Part shown: in pieces, positions 10,581-21,893 of the stretch
Numbering within the stretch: the first letter of the stretch is position 1
Layout of the letters: each line of letters starts with the position of its first letter
Source of the DNA: Aquatica leii
Taxonomy: Eukaryota > Arthropoda > Insecta > Coleoptera > Lampyridae
Assembly (NCBI GenBank): GCA_035610365.1
Contig: CM069432.1
Location: forward strand, 231,840,532 to 231,904,531
DNA: 64,000 bases
Direction of reading: 5' to 3'
Position numbers and translations under genes: made by a program
The notes under the pieces: generated by a model
What the model was told of the DNA's origin: nothing
Databases searched by the model: none
The model's input: the letters and a program-made list of their open reading frames with translations, nothing else

Positions 10581-11031
10581 AGGCGATTTACATTAACTGA
10601 AGCGCCACCCGGTGGCAGCACATGCAACTGCTGTAAGTAGTATACCCCCGTTGGTACCATTGCGTTCGACGGTTAAATCACGCTAAAACGTTAATTTAAA
10701 CAATTGAAGGGTTTGGTGCAAAAAGGGTATAAGTTGACAATTTGAGTTAGTGCCTTTATTATCGTTTTTTCAAAAACCATTGTGAGGTTTTAGTTTAGTG
10801 TGTTATGCTACTTCTCTAAAAATGTCACTTAGCAGATCAAAATGCACTTGAATCTTTTTTGTACTAACAGAGGGTAGGTTTAACTTGACATATATGCGTT
10901 TTAATCAAAAATGTAAAAAAATCACTTGTACCCTTTTTGCACCAAACCCTTCAATTGTATTTATAAATATAATTGATGTAAACGGTAGTTTGGGTTTCTT
11001 ACATTGACATTTCTTTTATTTTGTACTTATT

Positions 11032-12436
11032 ATGAGAAGTAAAAAGTGTAATGTGAATTGTTGTGTGTATGGATGTTATGCAAAAAAAGGAAAAGATCGT
11101 CATTTAAGCTTTCATCTGTTTCCAACAGCAAAGTCTGGTTATGTTTACCTTACAAATAAATTTGATATGCAAGAGAAAGTGGATAGAAGGAAAGCTTGGG
11201 AAAAGGTTTTGTTGATGGAAAAATCTGCATCAAACACAAAGAGAGTGTGCTCGCTACATTTTATAAAAGAAGATTTGATATTACCTGGTGAGTTACATTA
11301 CAAATCAACTTGTATGAGCACAAACTTATTATTTTTCTTTTACTTAATTGTTTTAGATTTCCCTACCAAAGTTGCTAAACTGAAAAAAACTGCTGTTCCC
11401 TCACAAAATTTACCGCAGAAAAGCATTATAACAACGGAATACCGCAGAAAAGCATTATAACAACGGAATGTCGTAGCAATCGTAAAAATAAGAGTTCCAA
11501 CAAAAAGAGAACAAGCGATGAAATTGAAGAAAATCAGGAGGTTGAAGAAGCTCATTCCACGCAACAGTGTAAAAATTTGATACATCAAGTTCATTCTACA
11601 CGCCAGTTTGACAGTTTAATAGATAAAGAAAAAGTAGCACTTTCTGGTTTACTCAACTTGGTGAATTTTCCCCTGCAAAGAACGAAAAAAATTGGTAGAC
11701 AAGTTACTAGTGGAGACCTAATTATACCGTTTATTAGGGCCATCGATTCAGATTCAAAACTAAATTTCTTGACACGTTTACATTTATTCACACTGCTGGA
11801 TACAATCATCTCAATTTATACTAGTCACTTTCCTGAGTTGAAAGTGAAGAAACTAACAGTTAAGGAACAAATAATTTTGACTTTTATAAAGCTAAAAACG
11901 GGTCTTCGATATGTAGTGTTGTCCGCTTTATTTGGCGTAGTCAGTGGTAAAACATGCAAAGTTATAATTTATAACATTATATCTAATTTGGCAATTATTT
12001 TAAAACTTATCATCTACTGGCCAAGCAAACAGGAGATTTTAAAAAATATGCCCACATGTTTTCAAAATTATTCGAATGTTAGAGTGGTAGTAGATTGCAC
12101 TGAGCTAAGCGTTCAATAAGTCAAGATGTTTGTGCTGTAGAATAAAAACCTATTCACATTACAATGGTGGTCAGACGACAAAATTCATGACAGGAGCGAC
12201 CCCTGAAGAATTAATAAGTTTTATCAGCGAAGCATATGGTGGTAGGGCTTCAGACAAGGCAATTTTTGAGCAAAGTGGTCTAGTCGATAAATTAGAAATG
12301 GGTCAGGATGCTGTCATGATGGACAAGGGTTTTTATATTGAAGACATTTTACAAAGATATTTTATAAAATTAATTAGACCTCCGTTCCTGGGAAAAAAAA
12401 CAACTCACAGAACAAGAGGCAAAAAGAAATACTGAA
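11032..12436 (+). pseudogene. THAP + DDE_4 transposase of ISL2EU
   Basis: The gene starts with a THAP zinc finger (C2CH: CNVNCCVYGC, then RRKAWEKVL and VCSLHF) within residues 1-85. A 69-base GT-AG intron (11288-11356) joins LP to DFPTKVAKLKK. A perfect 29-bp tandem duplication (11412-11469) then shifts the frame to a stop; past it the original frame resumes into the long stretch from about 11577 (HSTRQFDSLIDKEKVALSG). The DDE_4 domain shows the first aspartate in VVVDCTEL; then TAA at 12117-12119 and a frameshift; then YSHYNG, GGRASD (second aspartate) and MMDKGFYIED. The frame ends at 12435 after a further shift, where an LTEQEAKRNTEIAKA block is readable, but the expected H-x-E-R catalytic glutamate is absent. 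Dead transposase, recent decay. Confidence 0.85.
11412..11469 (+). repeat. 29-bp tandem duplication
   Basis: Two identical 29-base units, 11412-11440 and 11441-11469, each starting ACCGCAGAAAAGC. The unit is not a multiple of three and breaks the transposase frame. Confidence 0.95.
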
Positions 12437-13090
12437 ATTGCGAAAGCCAGCGTTCATGATGACACTTAAGCTTTTTTAAGTGTGATAAAGCGAAATTAAA
12501 TTGTTAATTGTAGCTTTATTTCAATTAATTGTTTACATAAGTATATTTATCTTCTTGGTTACTACATCGTTTCTTTACTACTCATCGTTCTTTTCTTAAA
12601 TTACTTATTTATACGACTAAATTTTGGTAGAGTAGATACACCCTATTATTTCAAAATTAGCCAATAACAAGAGTACACATATTTAAAGTTACAGTTAACA
12701 AATGCATCAGAATTTACTAAGAAATACAAATCCTGATGACGTGCCTTACAAGTTCTTAAAACCTAAAAGGTGCATCAGCAATTCCTAAAAACCAATGACT
12801 AAAACTAATGCGTAACAAGAATAAAGTAAAATAATTCTACTAAATTTAATTCTAACTAAACTATAATAAAAACATTCACAGAAGTCTCAACAGTTCACAT
12901 TGAGAGAACAAACCAAAGGATTAAAGTTTTTGAAACCTTTACCTTGGGTGCTTGTGCCGAAAATTGAAGATACATATATTTACTATCGTATGTGCAGTAG
13001 TAAATTTATCTGCACCAATTTTAAATGAAGACAAATTTTTAGCTTAAATGTATATTTACAATAATAAATTAAATCTTTAATAACAAATAT
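12437..13090. other. Spacer between the two convergent ISL2EU genes
   Basis: AT-rich with no coding signal; presumably the two 3' UTRs. I see nothing else in it. Confidence 0.5.
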
Positions 13091-13099
13091 TTTATTATT

Positions 13100-14765
13100 T
13101 GCAGACCTCCACCTATAACGTACTTTCCTCTAATGTACACCTAAAATGTAACATTTTATTAAAATAATTAAAATGCAGTTTTTCTAAAAGCAATTTGCTG
13201 TAAGTTTGATCGTACTTAACATTAAGGTTCATGTAACTTTTGTCGAATGATGAGTACATCACAAAATCACACTCACACACAAATTCGATATGGTCATCTC
13301 CAGTTGAACTTGCGCAAAATACATATGTTTTGTGTTCATTTGGACGACACCAACGATTGTCTTCAAAAAGGCGCAACTGTCCAGAAATCTACTTGCTGAA
13401 GCATCTTTTCCTGTAAAATATACTAGTATATTCATATTAACTGCTATTTTTGTTTTTACCAGCATATGGGCACTTAATTTCCAACAATTTTGTAGGCTCT
13501 CCATCTTTAAATATAATGTCGTCTGGGCTGTAACCTAACCAGGGTTGCTTTCTGCTGACAATTAAACCCGTTTGAAGTACGGTATGGCCAGTAGCTTTGC
13601 AATATGCAGCTCTGGCTGCTTCTTCCTGCTCTACGCTATACGCAGTGTATTTGTTTTTAAAAGATTTCGGCCAAAAATATTTTAAAGTTTTTGTGCGCCA
13701 ATCGTCTAGTCTGTATGTAAAAATTTGGTAACACCAAGAACCTGTAATTCAGAATTGGCTTTCTTTGTGCCATACTTCTTTACTGCCTTCTGTTGAAGTG
13801 GCAACTTTCATTACATCCACATTACAAAAACTCTCGCAATAAAACTTTTGGCAGCAATGGCAAGCAAAAGTTGGCAGTGGTAGAGCATCAAGTACATTTA
13901 TGCCATCACACTTTTTTATTACCGATTGTAACTGGCACATCTTCGCTGTACTAATGAGTACAGGGTACAGGCTTTCGACCGCGATTTCTACCACGCTTTT
14001 CCTTCATCAACTTCTAAACATTTACAAAAAGAGTATTAAAATGGTGCTGCAAAATAGCATATGTGTATAACATACCTGTGGAGACTGTACGCGACAGCTG
14101 GTAAATTTTTAGAAATTTTTTGTAAAATTTCGTTTGCTTCTGCATCCGACAAAATTTTCCAGTTCTTTGGGGAAACGTTTTTTCGAAGGCATTCTTCTTC
14201 TAACATAGGAGCTGCTGTGTACTTTTCCCTTGCTGAACGGGATGTCTAATAACACTTGACATCGGTAGACGACAACAGCGGAAAATCAAGTACGTTCTTT
14301 CTAAAATATCCAAAATATAGAAATCTTAGCATGTGAGGTACTTCATTTATTAGTTTTACCTGGTGCACAAAATCAAAACAGCACTAACATGTTTGCATTT
14401 GCCAAAATTTCCGGCTTACACGTGCACAGGAACTGATTTTGTATAGTAACTACCGCTTTTTTAACACAAAGAGTCCCTTTTATTCCATGAGGTCGGTCAC
14501 TTAACGCACTCGTTTGTAGGCAAAGGGCAAATAACTCCATGATTTGGATGTCGGGGCGACTCTTTTTGGAGGTTATCCCGCAAGTGATTATGTGCTTCGC
14601 ATTTAAGGCTGCTTGGCCTTCATTAACACATCGAGAGCTCGGTGTAGCTTCCAGATAGCTGAATAAGGCTTCTAATGTTAGGAAATCACAATTCATGTTT
14701 TCCTAAAAGTGAAATACGTAATAAATTAAAACCGAAGTGAATTTTAACCTACAACTTACCGTCTC
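13100..14765 (-). pseudogene. SWIM zinc finger / YqaJ nuclease gene of ISL2EU
   Basis: This is the accessory gene of ISL2EU elements, related to phage YqaJ/lambda-exonuclease recombinases. Reading from the right: a probable 5' intron (GTAAGT donor near 14758, acceptor just before 14702), then MNCDFLTLEALFSYLEA. A SWIM finger follows (FLCTC near 14423, then CKH near 14389 after a one-base shift). A donor GTAAAA lies near 14360. Next is the SAREKYTAAPMLEEE to PAVAYSLHR segment (about 14090-14250). Then comes a pre-catalytic region with FACHCCQKFY (13749-13994) and the YqaJ core: PWLGYSPDDIIF (about 13508-13545) with its aspartate, and LLEIKCPYAG (about 13460-13490) with the E-x-K pair. The end reads CDFVMYS and VKYDQTYSKLL, stopping near 13113. 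At least four frameshifts or stops inactivate it. Its role in transposition is not established. Confidence 0.8.
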
Positions 14766-15009
14766 TTTTATCTCAATAAAACAATTTAACTATAATTTTT
14801 CTCTAGCACAAACGTCTTTAAACACGTTTAAAACTAAATGATTGTCATGAACTTGTATTTAACATAAAAACAGACTATAAAACTAACGACAAAGGCTAAT
14901 TTTCACATAAACACCATATAAACCACATGTAAACACTTCATGGGTATACTACTCTGCGCCGCCACATTGTTGACGACAGTGACGTCACCAACGGTAATGT
15001 AAATCGCCT

Positions 15010-15073
15010 ATTGATCATACCCAGAAACTGCTGTAAATTTTTGCTTGTTGTTGGTAATGTTAAATCATGAATT
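15010..15073 (-). pseudogene. Short gypsy RT segment between two insertions
   Basis: Sixty-four bases encode the RT-RNase H junction motif QQFLGMIN on the minus strand. It connects in frame to 10580 on one side and 15503 on the other once the inserts and their target duplications are removed. Confidence 0.8.
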
Positions 15074-15502
15074 TCGATTGTTAATGGTAAAGTAGTTTAT
15101 CCTCCTGTTGGTCAAGTTGTATTTAGTTCTAGATTTTTATCTTCTTTAGGAGGGGCAATAAAAACCACTCTAAACTGTTTTTATGGCTACGTTTCGTGCC
15201 TCTAGTGTGCACTTCTTCAGGCCAAAGAAAAGGTGAGTGTATTTTGTTTGTTCAACTTTAATGTCCGTCGTTTTCTTTGTATATATATTTATATTCTTTT
15301 AATCATTGACCTAAATTCATGTTAACTAGAATAAGTAACTTATTAGACGGTATGCTTGTTGGACCAGTGGACTACCACTACTCGTAACCTTTTCTTTGGC
15401 CTGAAGAAGTGCACACTAGAGACACGAAACGTAGCCATAAAAACAGTTTAGAGTGGTTTTTATTGCCCCTCCTAAAGAAGATAAAAATCTAGAACTAAAT
15501 AC
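15074..15502. mobile_element. Hairpin retroelement, possibly Penelope-derived, 429 bp
   Basis: The element is flanked by a 10-bp duplication ATCATGAATT (15064-15073 and 15503-15512). It contains two nearly perfect 117-bp inverted arms, 15118-15234 and 15387-15503, around a 152-bp spacer. Forty-four bases at the left lie outside the left arm, so the ends are asymmetric, unlike a cut-and-paste MITE. Each arm carries CTGAAGA, a short stem and GAAAC (minus strand 15191-15220; plus strand 15401-15430), matching the hammerhead ribozyme core order CUGANGA-stem II-GAAA known from Penelope-like terminal repeats. Variable-length target duplications also suit target-primed insertion. No protein is encoded. 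Confidence 0.6.
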
Positions 15503-16026
15503 ATCATGAATTACCTTCTCTGGAAGAAAATTTATTCTTTCTGGAGTGATGTGTATTCCTAGAAATTTCAGCTGTTGTATTCCGAAAACACCTTTTTGCT
15601 GGATTTATGACTAGGCCATATTGGTCGAGTCTTTCAAATACTTTTTTTAAGTGGTCGTTTTGTTCTAGATTGAAAGATGATGTAATAAAAATGTAATCGA
15701 TGTAAGCGTAGGCAAAAATTAGCCCTTTCAAGACTTTATTCAAAAATCTTTGAAAAGTTTGAGACGCATTTCACAACCCAAAGGGCATCCTTACGAACCC
15801 AAACAATTCAAAGAGTGTTGTAGTAGCCATTTTGGGAATGTTTTTTGGGTACACAGGTATTTGATTGTACTGTACTGATTGTGTTGAAGACTGTTTTGTT
15901 CTCTAGATTTTGACTTAAGTCCTGTATATGGAGAATTGAGTAACTATCCGCAGTTGTCACAGAATTGAGTCGCCGGTAATCACCACAAGGACGCCACAAA
16001 CCATCTGTTTTTGTTACCATGTGCAA
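15503..16026 (-). pseudogene. Gypsy reverse transcriptase fragments
   Basis: Two broken frames. 15808-16026 reads TKTDGLWRPCGDYRRLNSVT, the start of the RT palm, and then decays. 15504-15743 holds the catalytic YIDYIFI block (the second aspartate of the usual Y-x-D-D is replaced by tyrosine) followed by NHLKKVFERL-like and YGLVINPAK motifs. The region between (15744-15807) is frameshifted but shows the KMRLKLFK-like connector in another frame. Not functional; both a stop and a catalytic change are visible. Confidence 0.75.
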
Positions 16027-16376
16027 GAGACTGGCCTATGGTGATGATGATGAACGAATGATTCCTGATTCCATTCTTGTTTGGCTATTTTGAGCTTGTC
16101 ACTTGGCAGCCTCCTGAAGCGATTGAAGAGTGGTGGGCCTTTAGTGTCAACGTAATGCACTATTTGATGTTTTACCGCATGATCGCATGACTTACACTGC
16201 ATTCGTAGTAGTAAAACTACACTTAAGTTTAATGTGCTAAAAAGACTGCCCAATAATGGCATCTGTCGCTTTAGCTATTAAAAATATCCACTTAAAATTA
16301 CGTCTTAAACCAAAATTGATTGTCATTGTCTTGTACCCAAACACACTTATTGTTCAACCATTTGCTGCTTGAAGAT
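16027..16376 (-). pseudogene. Decayed gypsy protease-RT linker
   Basis: Open stretches such as 16014-16262 (MPLLGSLFSTLNLSVVLL, then HAVKHQIVHYVDTKGPPLFN) fit the linker between protease and RT of insect gypsy elements, where H-x-I-x-T-x-GPP is common. Stops flank it. Confidence 0.6.
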
Positions 16377-16565
16377 TCAGTTAGTACTTGTGGTGGCATT
16401 TTTTAGCGTAGCAGGTAGTACGTTAAGGTCTGATCCAGTATCGATGAGAAACTTTAAACCACTACTGCAATCCTTAATGAATAGGCGACGGAATTGATGA
16501 CTTGCAGTAGCCGTCGCTACTACTGCGTTGTCCCGTTGTTTTGGAACTTGCAAGATTGTGTGCAT
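16377..16565 (-). pseudogene. Gypsy aspartic protease fragment
   Basis: The frame contains RRLFIKDCSSGLKFLIDTGS with the retropepsin active-site triad D-T-G followed by SDLNVLPA. It is truncated on both sides by stops. Retropepsins process the Gag-Pol precursor; here only the N-terminal half is recognisable. Confidence 0.78.
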
Positions 16566-16930
16566 TTACTAACTTTTTTTTGAAGACGTTAATGTACCAA
16601 CAGTAACCACTTTGTACCAAAATTAGTTGCACATTTAGAGGCATTTGTTACATGAATAATTCCTTTAGTGCACGATCGTTTACATAACTAGAGTCTTGCA
16701 CCAATTGCTTCATATGCGGTAAAAGTTGTGAAGGAGTTCTTGTCCCTAGTGACTCGCCGGCTAGCAGGCGTTTGAAACGCTGAGCGTCGCTTATCGTGGT
16801 TCTTTTCCGCTTCCTTCAATTTTGTATATGGCGCTTGTTCGGCTGACCTAATTATTAAGTCAGATACTTCGACCGCAAGTTCAGGTGGCAACGCGGTAAT
16901 TATTTGATAAAATTTGCGTCTTCCATTTTT
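16566..16930 (-). pseudogene. Gypsy gag remnant
   Basis: The frame KFYQIITALPPELAVEVSDL then APYTKLKEA is the conserved middle of gag in this insect gypsy lineage. It continues into RRVTRDKNS and ends at a stop at 16688; the nucleocapsid part is lost. The N-terminal half of gag is missing beyond 16930. Confidence 0.72.
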
Positions 16931-16975
16931 CTAGTTGGCCACGTGTTTTTAGAAAAAGGTTTTTTCCACTACTAG

Positions 16976-17422
16976 TTGTATACGCTAGCATTATTACGTA
17001 TAATAGTAGGTCGTGAACTTGTACTTTTTAAGCGCAGGTAAATACTATTTCATTATTAACTAATAGTTAATAATTAACATATTTACATTTTCTGATAATA
17101 CTACAACAGTTATTTGAAGTTAGCGCTTAATTAAATGTGAATATTATTGTATTAAATATGTTTTAGATATAATGAATGCTTAAAATAATAATGATTTAAA
17201 CAATTTAAACAACTTTAGCAATAAAAACTTACGTTATCTGTTTATTTTTGTGTTTTAAATCACAATTAAGAATTATGTCAAAATTAATTCTATTAAACTA
17301 ATGACAACTGTCAGAATCACTGACTTAATTTTTAATTTAAAATTAATATCTAAAATTTTAAATTCAATTTAGTAACAGGTAAAAAGGTTTTAATAATTCT
17401 AGTAGTAGAAAAAATTGTATAC
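16976..17422. repeat. Segment bounded by TTGTATAC repeats
   Basis: TTGTATAC occurs at 16976-16983 and 17415-17422. Next to each copy is a related inverted motif (TTTTTTCCACTACTAG on the left, CTAGTAGTAGAAAAAA on the right). This could be a small element with an 8-bp target duplication, or chance. No gene inside; ends do not match a family I know. Confidence 0.3.
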
Positions 17423-17736
17423 AGTGCTTTTTTTTAAAACTGGCCATAAGGTTTTACATGTTAATTTTTCGACCTCGTGTTAGATACCCTTTTAATGAAA
17501 ATTTTAAAAGAATTTCTGCGCTAATATCAAGGGATATTTTTTGTTGTAATTTAGAATAAGTTATTTTTTAATTAACCATAGAAATATCTCTGAAAACGTA
17601 ATATCTTTGCGACTCAACTTGGGTGATATTTTATAATGATGCTCGAAATAGTAGGCTGAAAAAACAATTTTGTTGTGTCAGTCATAACGTGAATAAGTCA
17701 GTTCTGATTTACAAAATTAATTTTTTGTCCTTAAAT

Positions 17737-18819
17737 ATGCCTGTGTATACGCTTAACGAACGTATAGAATTGGTTCTTGCTTCTGTGAAGACGAACTCTG
17801 CCCGTGAAGTTGTAGCAACATTTGCAGCAACGCATCCAGATCGCCCCGTGCCAAGTAAAAGTACCATACTTAATTTGTACAAAATATTTTGCACAACGGG
17901 CTGTGTTAATGATATGCACATAAAACGGAGAAGAAATCCTCAGGTACTCACAGAAGAAGTAAAAACAAATATTTGCTTGACCGTTGAGGAGGCTTCGTTT
18001 TCAACTTTACATGGTTTAGCCGAATAATTTGATGTGTCCATGAGTACCTGTTATAAGACCTTACGGAAAAAGAAGTACAAAAGTTATAAAATAAGAAACG
18101 TCCACACCTTGCTGCCACGAGATTACCTACCCAGAATGGAATTTTGTCAATACTGAATGGAGCAAATTAATGAAAGGCCCAATTTAACAAATACAGTTCT
18201 GTTTACGGACGAAAGCACTTTTTTGTTGAGTGGTTCTGTTGATAAACAAAATAAACGGATTTGGTCCCGACGAAAACCTCTAATTCATCAAGCAACTCAC
18301 ACGCAGTGGCCAGAAAAAATTAACATATGGGCAGGTATTATAGGAAACCGAGTGATAGGCCCATTTTTCATAGAAGGAAATCTTAACTCTGAAGGTTACC
18401 TGGAATTGTTATCTACTCAAGTTGGCCCAGCAGTAGCTGCATTTTTTCCGAACGATGATATTATATTTCAGCATGATGGTGCTCCTGCACACAGTGCTAG
18501 GGAAGTGGCCGAGTATTTAAATTTAACATTTCCAAATAGGTGGATCGGACGTTATGGTCCACTTAAATGGCCTGCAAGAAGCCCTGATTTAGCGATGCTG
18601 GACTATTTTTTGTGGAGATATTTAGGACAAAAAGTATTTGAACTAGAGGAGAGACCAGCAAACATCAATGACTTGAAAAACAAAATAATTGAAGCCTGTA
18701 GAAGTGTCCTTCCTAGACAATTAAGTCATGTTAGAAAAGATTATCAGAGTGGTCCAAGCTTACAACGGAATAGGATGATTTTTACATTCGTCATTCTATT
18801 TATGCGCTTTCACCCCTAG
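17737..18819 (+). pseudogene. Tc1/mariner-superfamily transposase with two stop codons
   Basis: A single frame starting MPVYTLNERIELVLASVK runs 361 codons and is broken only by TAA at 18025-18027 and TGA at 18154-18156 (after FCQY, where relatives usually have W). The N-terminal HTH spans residues about 8-60. The catalytic core has D in LFTDESTFLL, D in FQHDGAPAHS and D in ARSPDLAMLDYFLW, with 36 residues between the last two. PARSPDL followed by LDYFLW marks an insect IS630-Tc1-mariner lineage. The C-terminal 25 residues look shifted out of the normal frame. CAGTGC at 17422 preceded by TA may be the left TIR, but I could not find its partner. A relic, fairly young by its few lesions. Confidence 0.8.
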
Positions 18820-21440
18820 CGGGTGAAAATAGAATTAAGGGTGAGATTGTGCGATGCAAGGGAGTGTTTACACTTTGCCACCTCGCCATACAAGCATTAC
18901 TCTTTTGCATTTACAAACAATTCTGTTGCTGCAAAAGTCTTACTTTTACTTTTTTCTAAATTTTTTTTGTAATATGCAAAACTATCAAATTTAACGTGTT
19001 ATTACTGTCATATCGCTAAGAGATTTTAATCATAATTTCTACATACTTTATAATCTTTATAAATTAACAATTCTCTACAAAAATCTATATTTAAATAACA
19101 AAATAAAATGTGAAAACCAATTAAAGACAGCAACAGTTCTAAGTATTTTGCAATTAAAACTTTTGATAACCAATTTTATTTAATTATAAAAAGTCAAACA
19201 AATATAAAAAAAACTTTTTAAAACTGGTAGTGGTATATTTTAACAATAGAATAGTTTGTTCCATTCTTTAAATTAGAAACGACAGTAATGCCTTGTTACA
19301 GTCTCATTAATATTCAACATTTATAAAGAATTTTGAAGCGGAAATTCTACAGCAGCTTGTTAAATTAAAAAAAAAGTTGATAACGCTTAGTTTTTAAAAA
19401 TTATTTGATGTAGCACTATAATAATCGGAATAAATTTACGGTGATGGTTATTAACATCGTGTATAACGTAGATCGATAAAATATTTGCCGCTTCTAGTTT
19501 ATTTTATTAGTAATTTTAGTGGTAGTAGTTTATACAGCGTGTATATAATTTTTGTTCATGCATTAACTTGTCAATAATTTACATGTTGCTTGTGTAAATC
19601 CAATTGCAGGCACGATTAAAGCGGTAATAACAATTTTCTTTTCGACAAGATAACCTAATAGTTCTTACAATTTCACGGTGAAGGAACCTATCAATATAAT
19701 TTGCTAATAAAACAACTTCTAATTACAAAAAGTACTTTTAAACTCAATAACAAATTGGAATAAAACGAATCAATTATCATTAAACCGCAACTAGTAACAG
19801 AAGATGAATTGTAAGAACTTGGTGCGGTCACCGTATGAATGTCGTAACTTCGCCAGTTATGTCACCACACATTGCCGCTTTTAAACATCGTCAATTCAAT
19901 CAATCATACTTTTCTCATATTTCTGTTAATAGCAATTGCAAACAGTTTTAGTTTTTCTTAAATTAAGCTTGCAATGCCGACCAAGCGCATTTATAAAATT
20001 GTTGCGGTTTATTACTATTGATGTTTGTTCATATTAAAGTCAACGCGACTGTTAAATACAAAGTAGCGATTAATAAGGGTTATTTACTAAACGAGACAAA
20101 AAAAACTTTCTCTTAGACGCTTCTTGAACATATCTAAACAAAAACTTCTCATAAAAATATGAAATATTTCATTGATCATTCTAATTATAGTTTTATGGAA
20201 ATTGAATCTAATTTTAATTCGTTAAAATTTACATATTCAACGTTAAGTTTAAAAATGCTTAAGCATAAATTAGACCTAACAACATTGATTATGATCTATA
20301 TATTTTTTAAAGTATAGTTTGTATACGAATACAATATTTTTTACATAGTCGATAATTAATATTAACTTAAATAATTTTAGCGTATTCAATTCGTAATAGT
20401 AATTAATTAGTACCTGTAGACCTACAGCAAATGTTATTCAAGTATAATAATTATAATAATATACTACCCGAATAATATAACTGATGGAAATTTTATAATT
20501 ATATCTAATTATAATAAAAATAAATGTCAATAGAACTGTATGTGATGCGGACCACCACGGCCGAGTTTCTTTGGTTAAAGATATTTTGGTCTAGTATTAC
20601 ATAAGGATTTTAATAGTATTTTATACATTAAAAACATATAATTGGAATTTAAAAAAAAAAAACTAAGAAAGTCTATAAATGTACAGTTATATTTAAAAAC
20701 AAAAATAGTCGTAGTTTTTTTTAGAAGTTTATGGCACATTAATAAGTCAAAAGTAATTTTATTTGCAAAAACAATTATTAAAACGTTAATACCTATGTTT
20801 TGGTAAAGTTATTAGCTAATATATTTAAAAATTCTTCGCTTGTGTTTAAAATTAGATAGTAAATTTTGATATTTTAAGTTATTAATAACGTTTAATATCT
20901 AAACCGGTGTGTTAATAACCTGCAACTGATACGAAAGAAAACTGCTCAAGTGGTTTTCCTTTACTAGCTTCTCTATTATAGACATTAACTTTTGCTTCCG
21001 TATCAAGCTAAAACGACAATTACAGTGTATGCTAAATCTACAATGATAACAAAAATCTATGTTAATAAAAACTTTTTTTTTGTATTAATTATTCATAATT
21101 TATTTTATTGAGATGCTTAAAAAATTAATTGCTAACATAACTGATTCGCAAACTGTTTAATACAGGTTTGTGGGGGAGTTATTTAATTGTATTAACATGA
21201 GTTTTTTATTTGCACATTTCAACATGCTTTTATTAATTAATTTATTTATTTAATTAATTACTAACTATGCAAAAACAACAATCTAAAAAAAACATTAGCT
21301 GATAAATATTAAAACAGTTAAACAGCTAAAACTATTTAAAAACAAAACCATTGTGGCCCGATTAATGTAAAAATAAATTAAAGTTATTATAATTACGAAA
21401 TTTTAATTTTACTATAAAAAACACGTATAACAGTTATTTA
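18820..21440. other. 2.6 kb AT-rich desert
   Basis: No open frame over 60 codons, no splice-like exon and no recognised repeat ends. A small hairpin lies at 18809-18829 (CACCCCTAGCGGGTG). The right edge is the insertion site of the BEL element. Confidence 0.5.
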
Positions 21441-21445
21441 CGTAT

Positions 21446-21645
21446 TGTATTTAATGTCAATGTTAATAGGCAACACACAATACAGCGCAATTTAAAAGTT
21501 TGATATCAAAGAACCAGCCCAATAGAAATTTTGTTAACAATTGTAAAAATCTACACAGTCCACTAAAGCTGCTATGAAAGTAAAGTATAAATTATACACA
21601 AAGGCGTTTACTTCTTTTAAAATATAATTAAGAAAAGCGCCTACA
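21446..21645 (+). repeat. 5' LTR of the BEL element
   Basis: TG...CA-bounded repeat matching 27186-27377. It differs mainly near 21476-21530 (extra bases around CAACACACAA and TTTGATATCAAAG). Confidence 0.9.
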
Positions 21646-21650
21646 TAATT

Positions 21651-21667
21651 TGGTCCTTCGAGCCGGA
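21651..21667 (+). promoter_or_regulatory. Primer binding site, tRNA-Tyr type
   Basis: TGGTCCTTCGAGCCGGA starts five bases after the LTR. It is complementary to a 3' tRNA end TCCGGCTCGAAGGACCA, which is how animal tRNA-Tyr ends. It would prime minus-strand cDNA synthesis. Confidence 0.8.
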
Positions 21668-21893
21668 TGTTAAATGCTTGGATGCTGTGCGTTATGGGTA
21701 GAAATTCAAATTGAAGATTTTAAAAACACATGTAGAGAAAATTCGGTAAAGTAGGTGAGCGATTTCCTTCCTTTTCTTTGTATTGTTATCGTTTATGTTG
21801 TGTAGACCTTGTAATGTATAAGGTACAGGTGTCAAGTGTTTATTAGAATTTGTATAATCTTACATTGCATAAAATTGCTCAAATTGTTATATG

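Larger units (their letters stand above)
10581..15009 (+). mobile_element. ISL2EU-type DNA transposon, 4.4 kb
   Basis: Perfect 15-bp terminal inverted repeats, AGGCGATTTACATTA at 10581-10595 and its complement at 14995-15009, flanked by a 2-bp AT duplication (10579-10580 and 15010-15011). Inside are two convergent genes: a THAP-domain/DDE_4 transposase on the plus strand and a SWIM/YqaJ nuclease-like gene on the minus strand. This two-gene makeup is the hallmark of the Harbinger-related ISL2EU group. It lies inside the RT region of an old gypsy; deleting it with one AT restores that element's local frame. Both genes carry lesions. Confidence 0.88.
9290..16930 (-). mobile_element. Decayed Ty3/gypsy element, split by two insertions
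   Basis: Reading right to left on the minus strand, the order is gag remnant, aspartic protease, reverse transcriptase, RNase H, integrase: a gypsy order. It is interrupted by an ISL2EU transposon (10581-15009) and a hairpin retroelement (15074-15502). The 64 bases at 15010-15073 are a piece of its RT between the two insertions. No LTRs were identified. Stops and frameshifts throughout mark it as old, and older than both inserts. Confidence 0.82.

Noticed and set aside
18809..18829. Hairpin as a terminator
   Set aside because: Small GC stem after the transposase in a eukaryotic context; no basis for a bacterial-type terminator.
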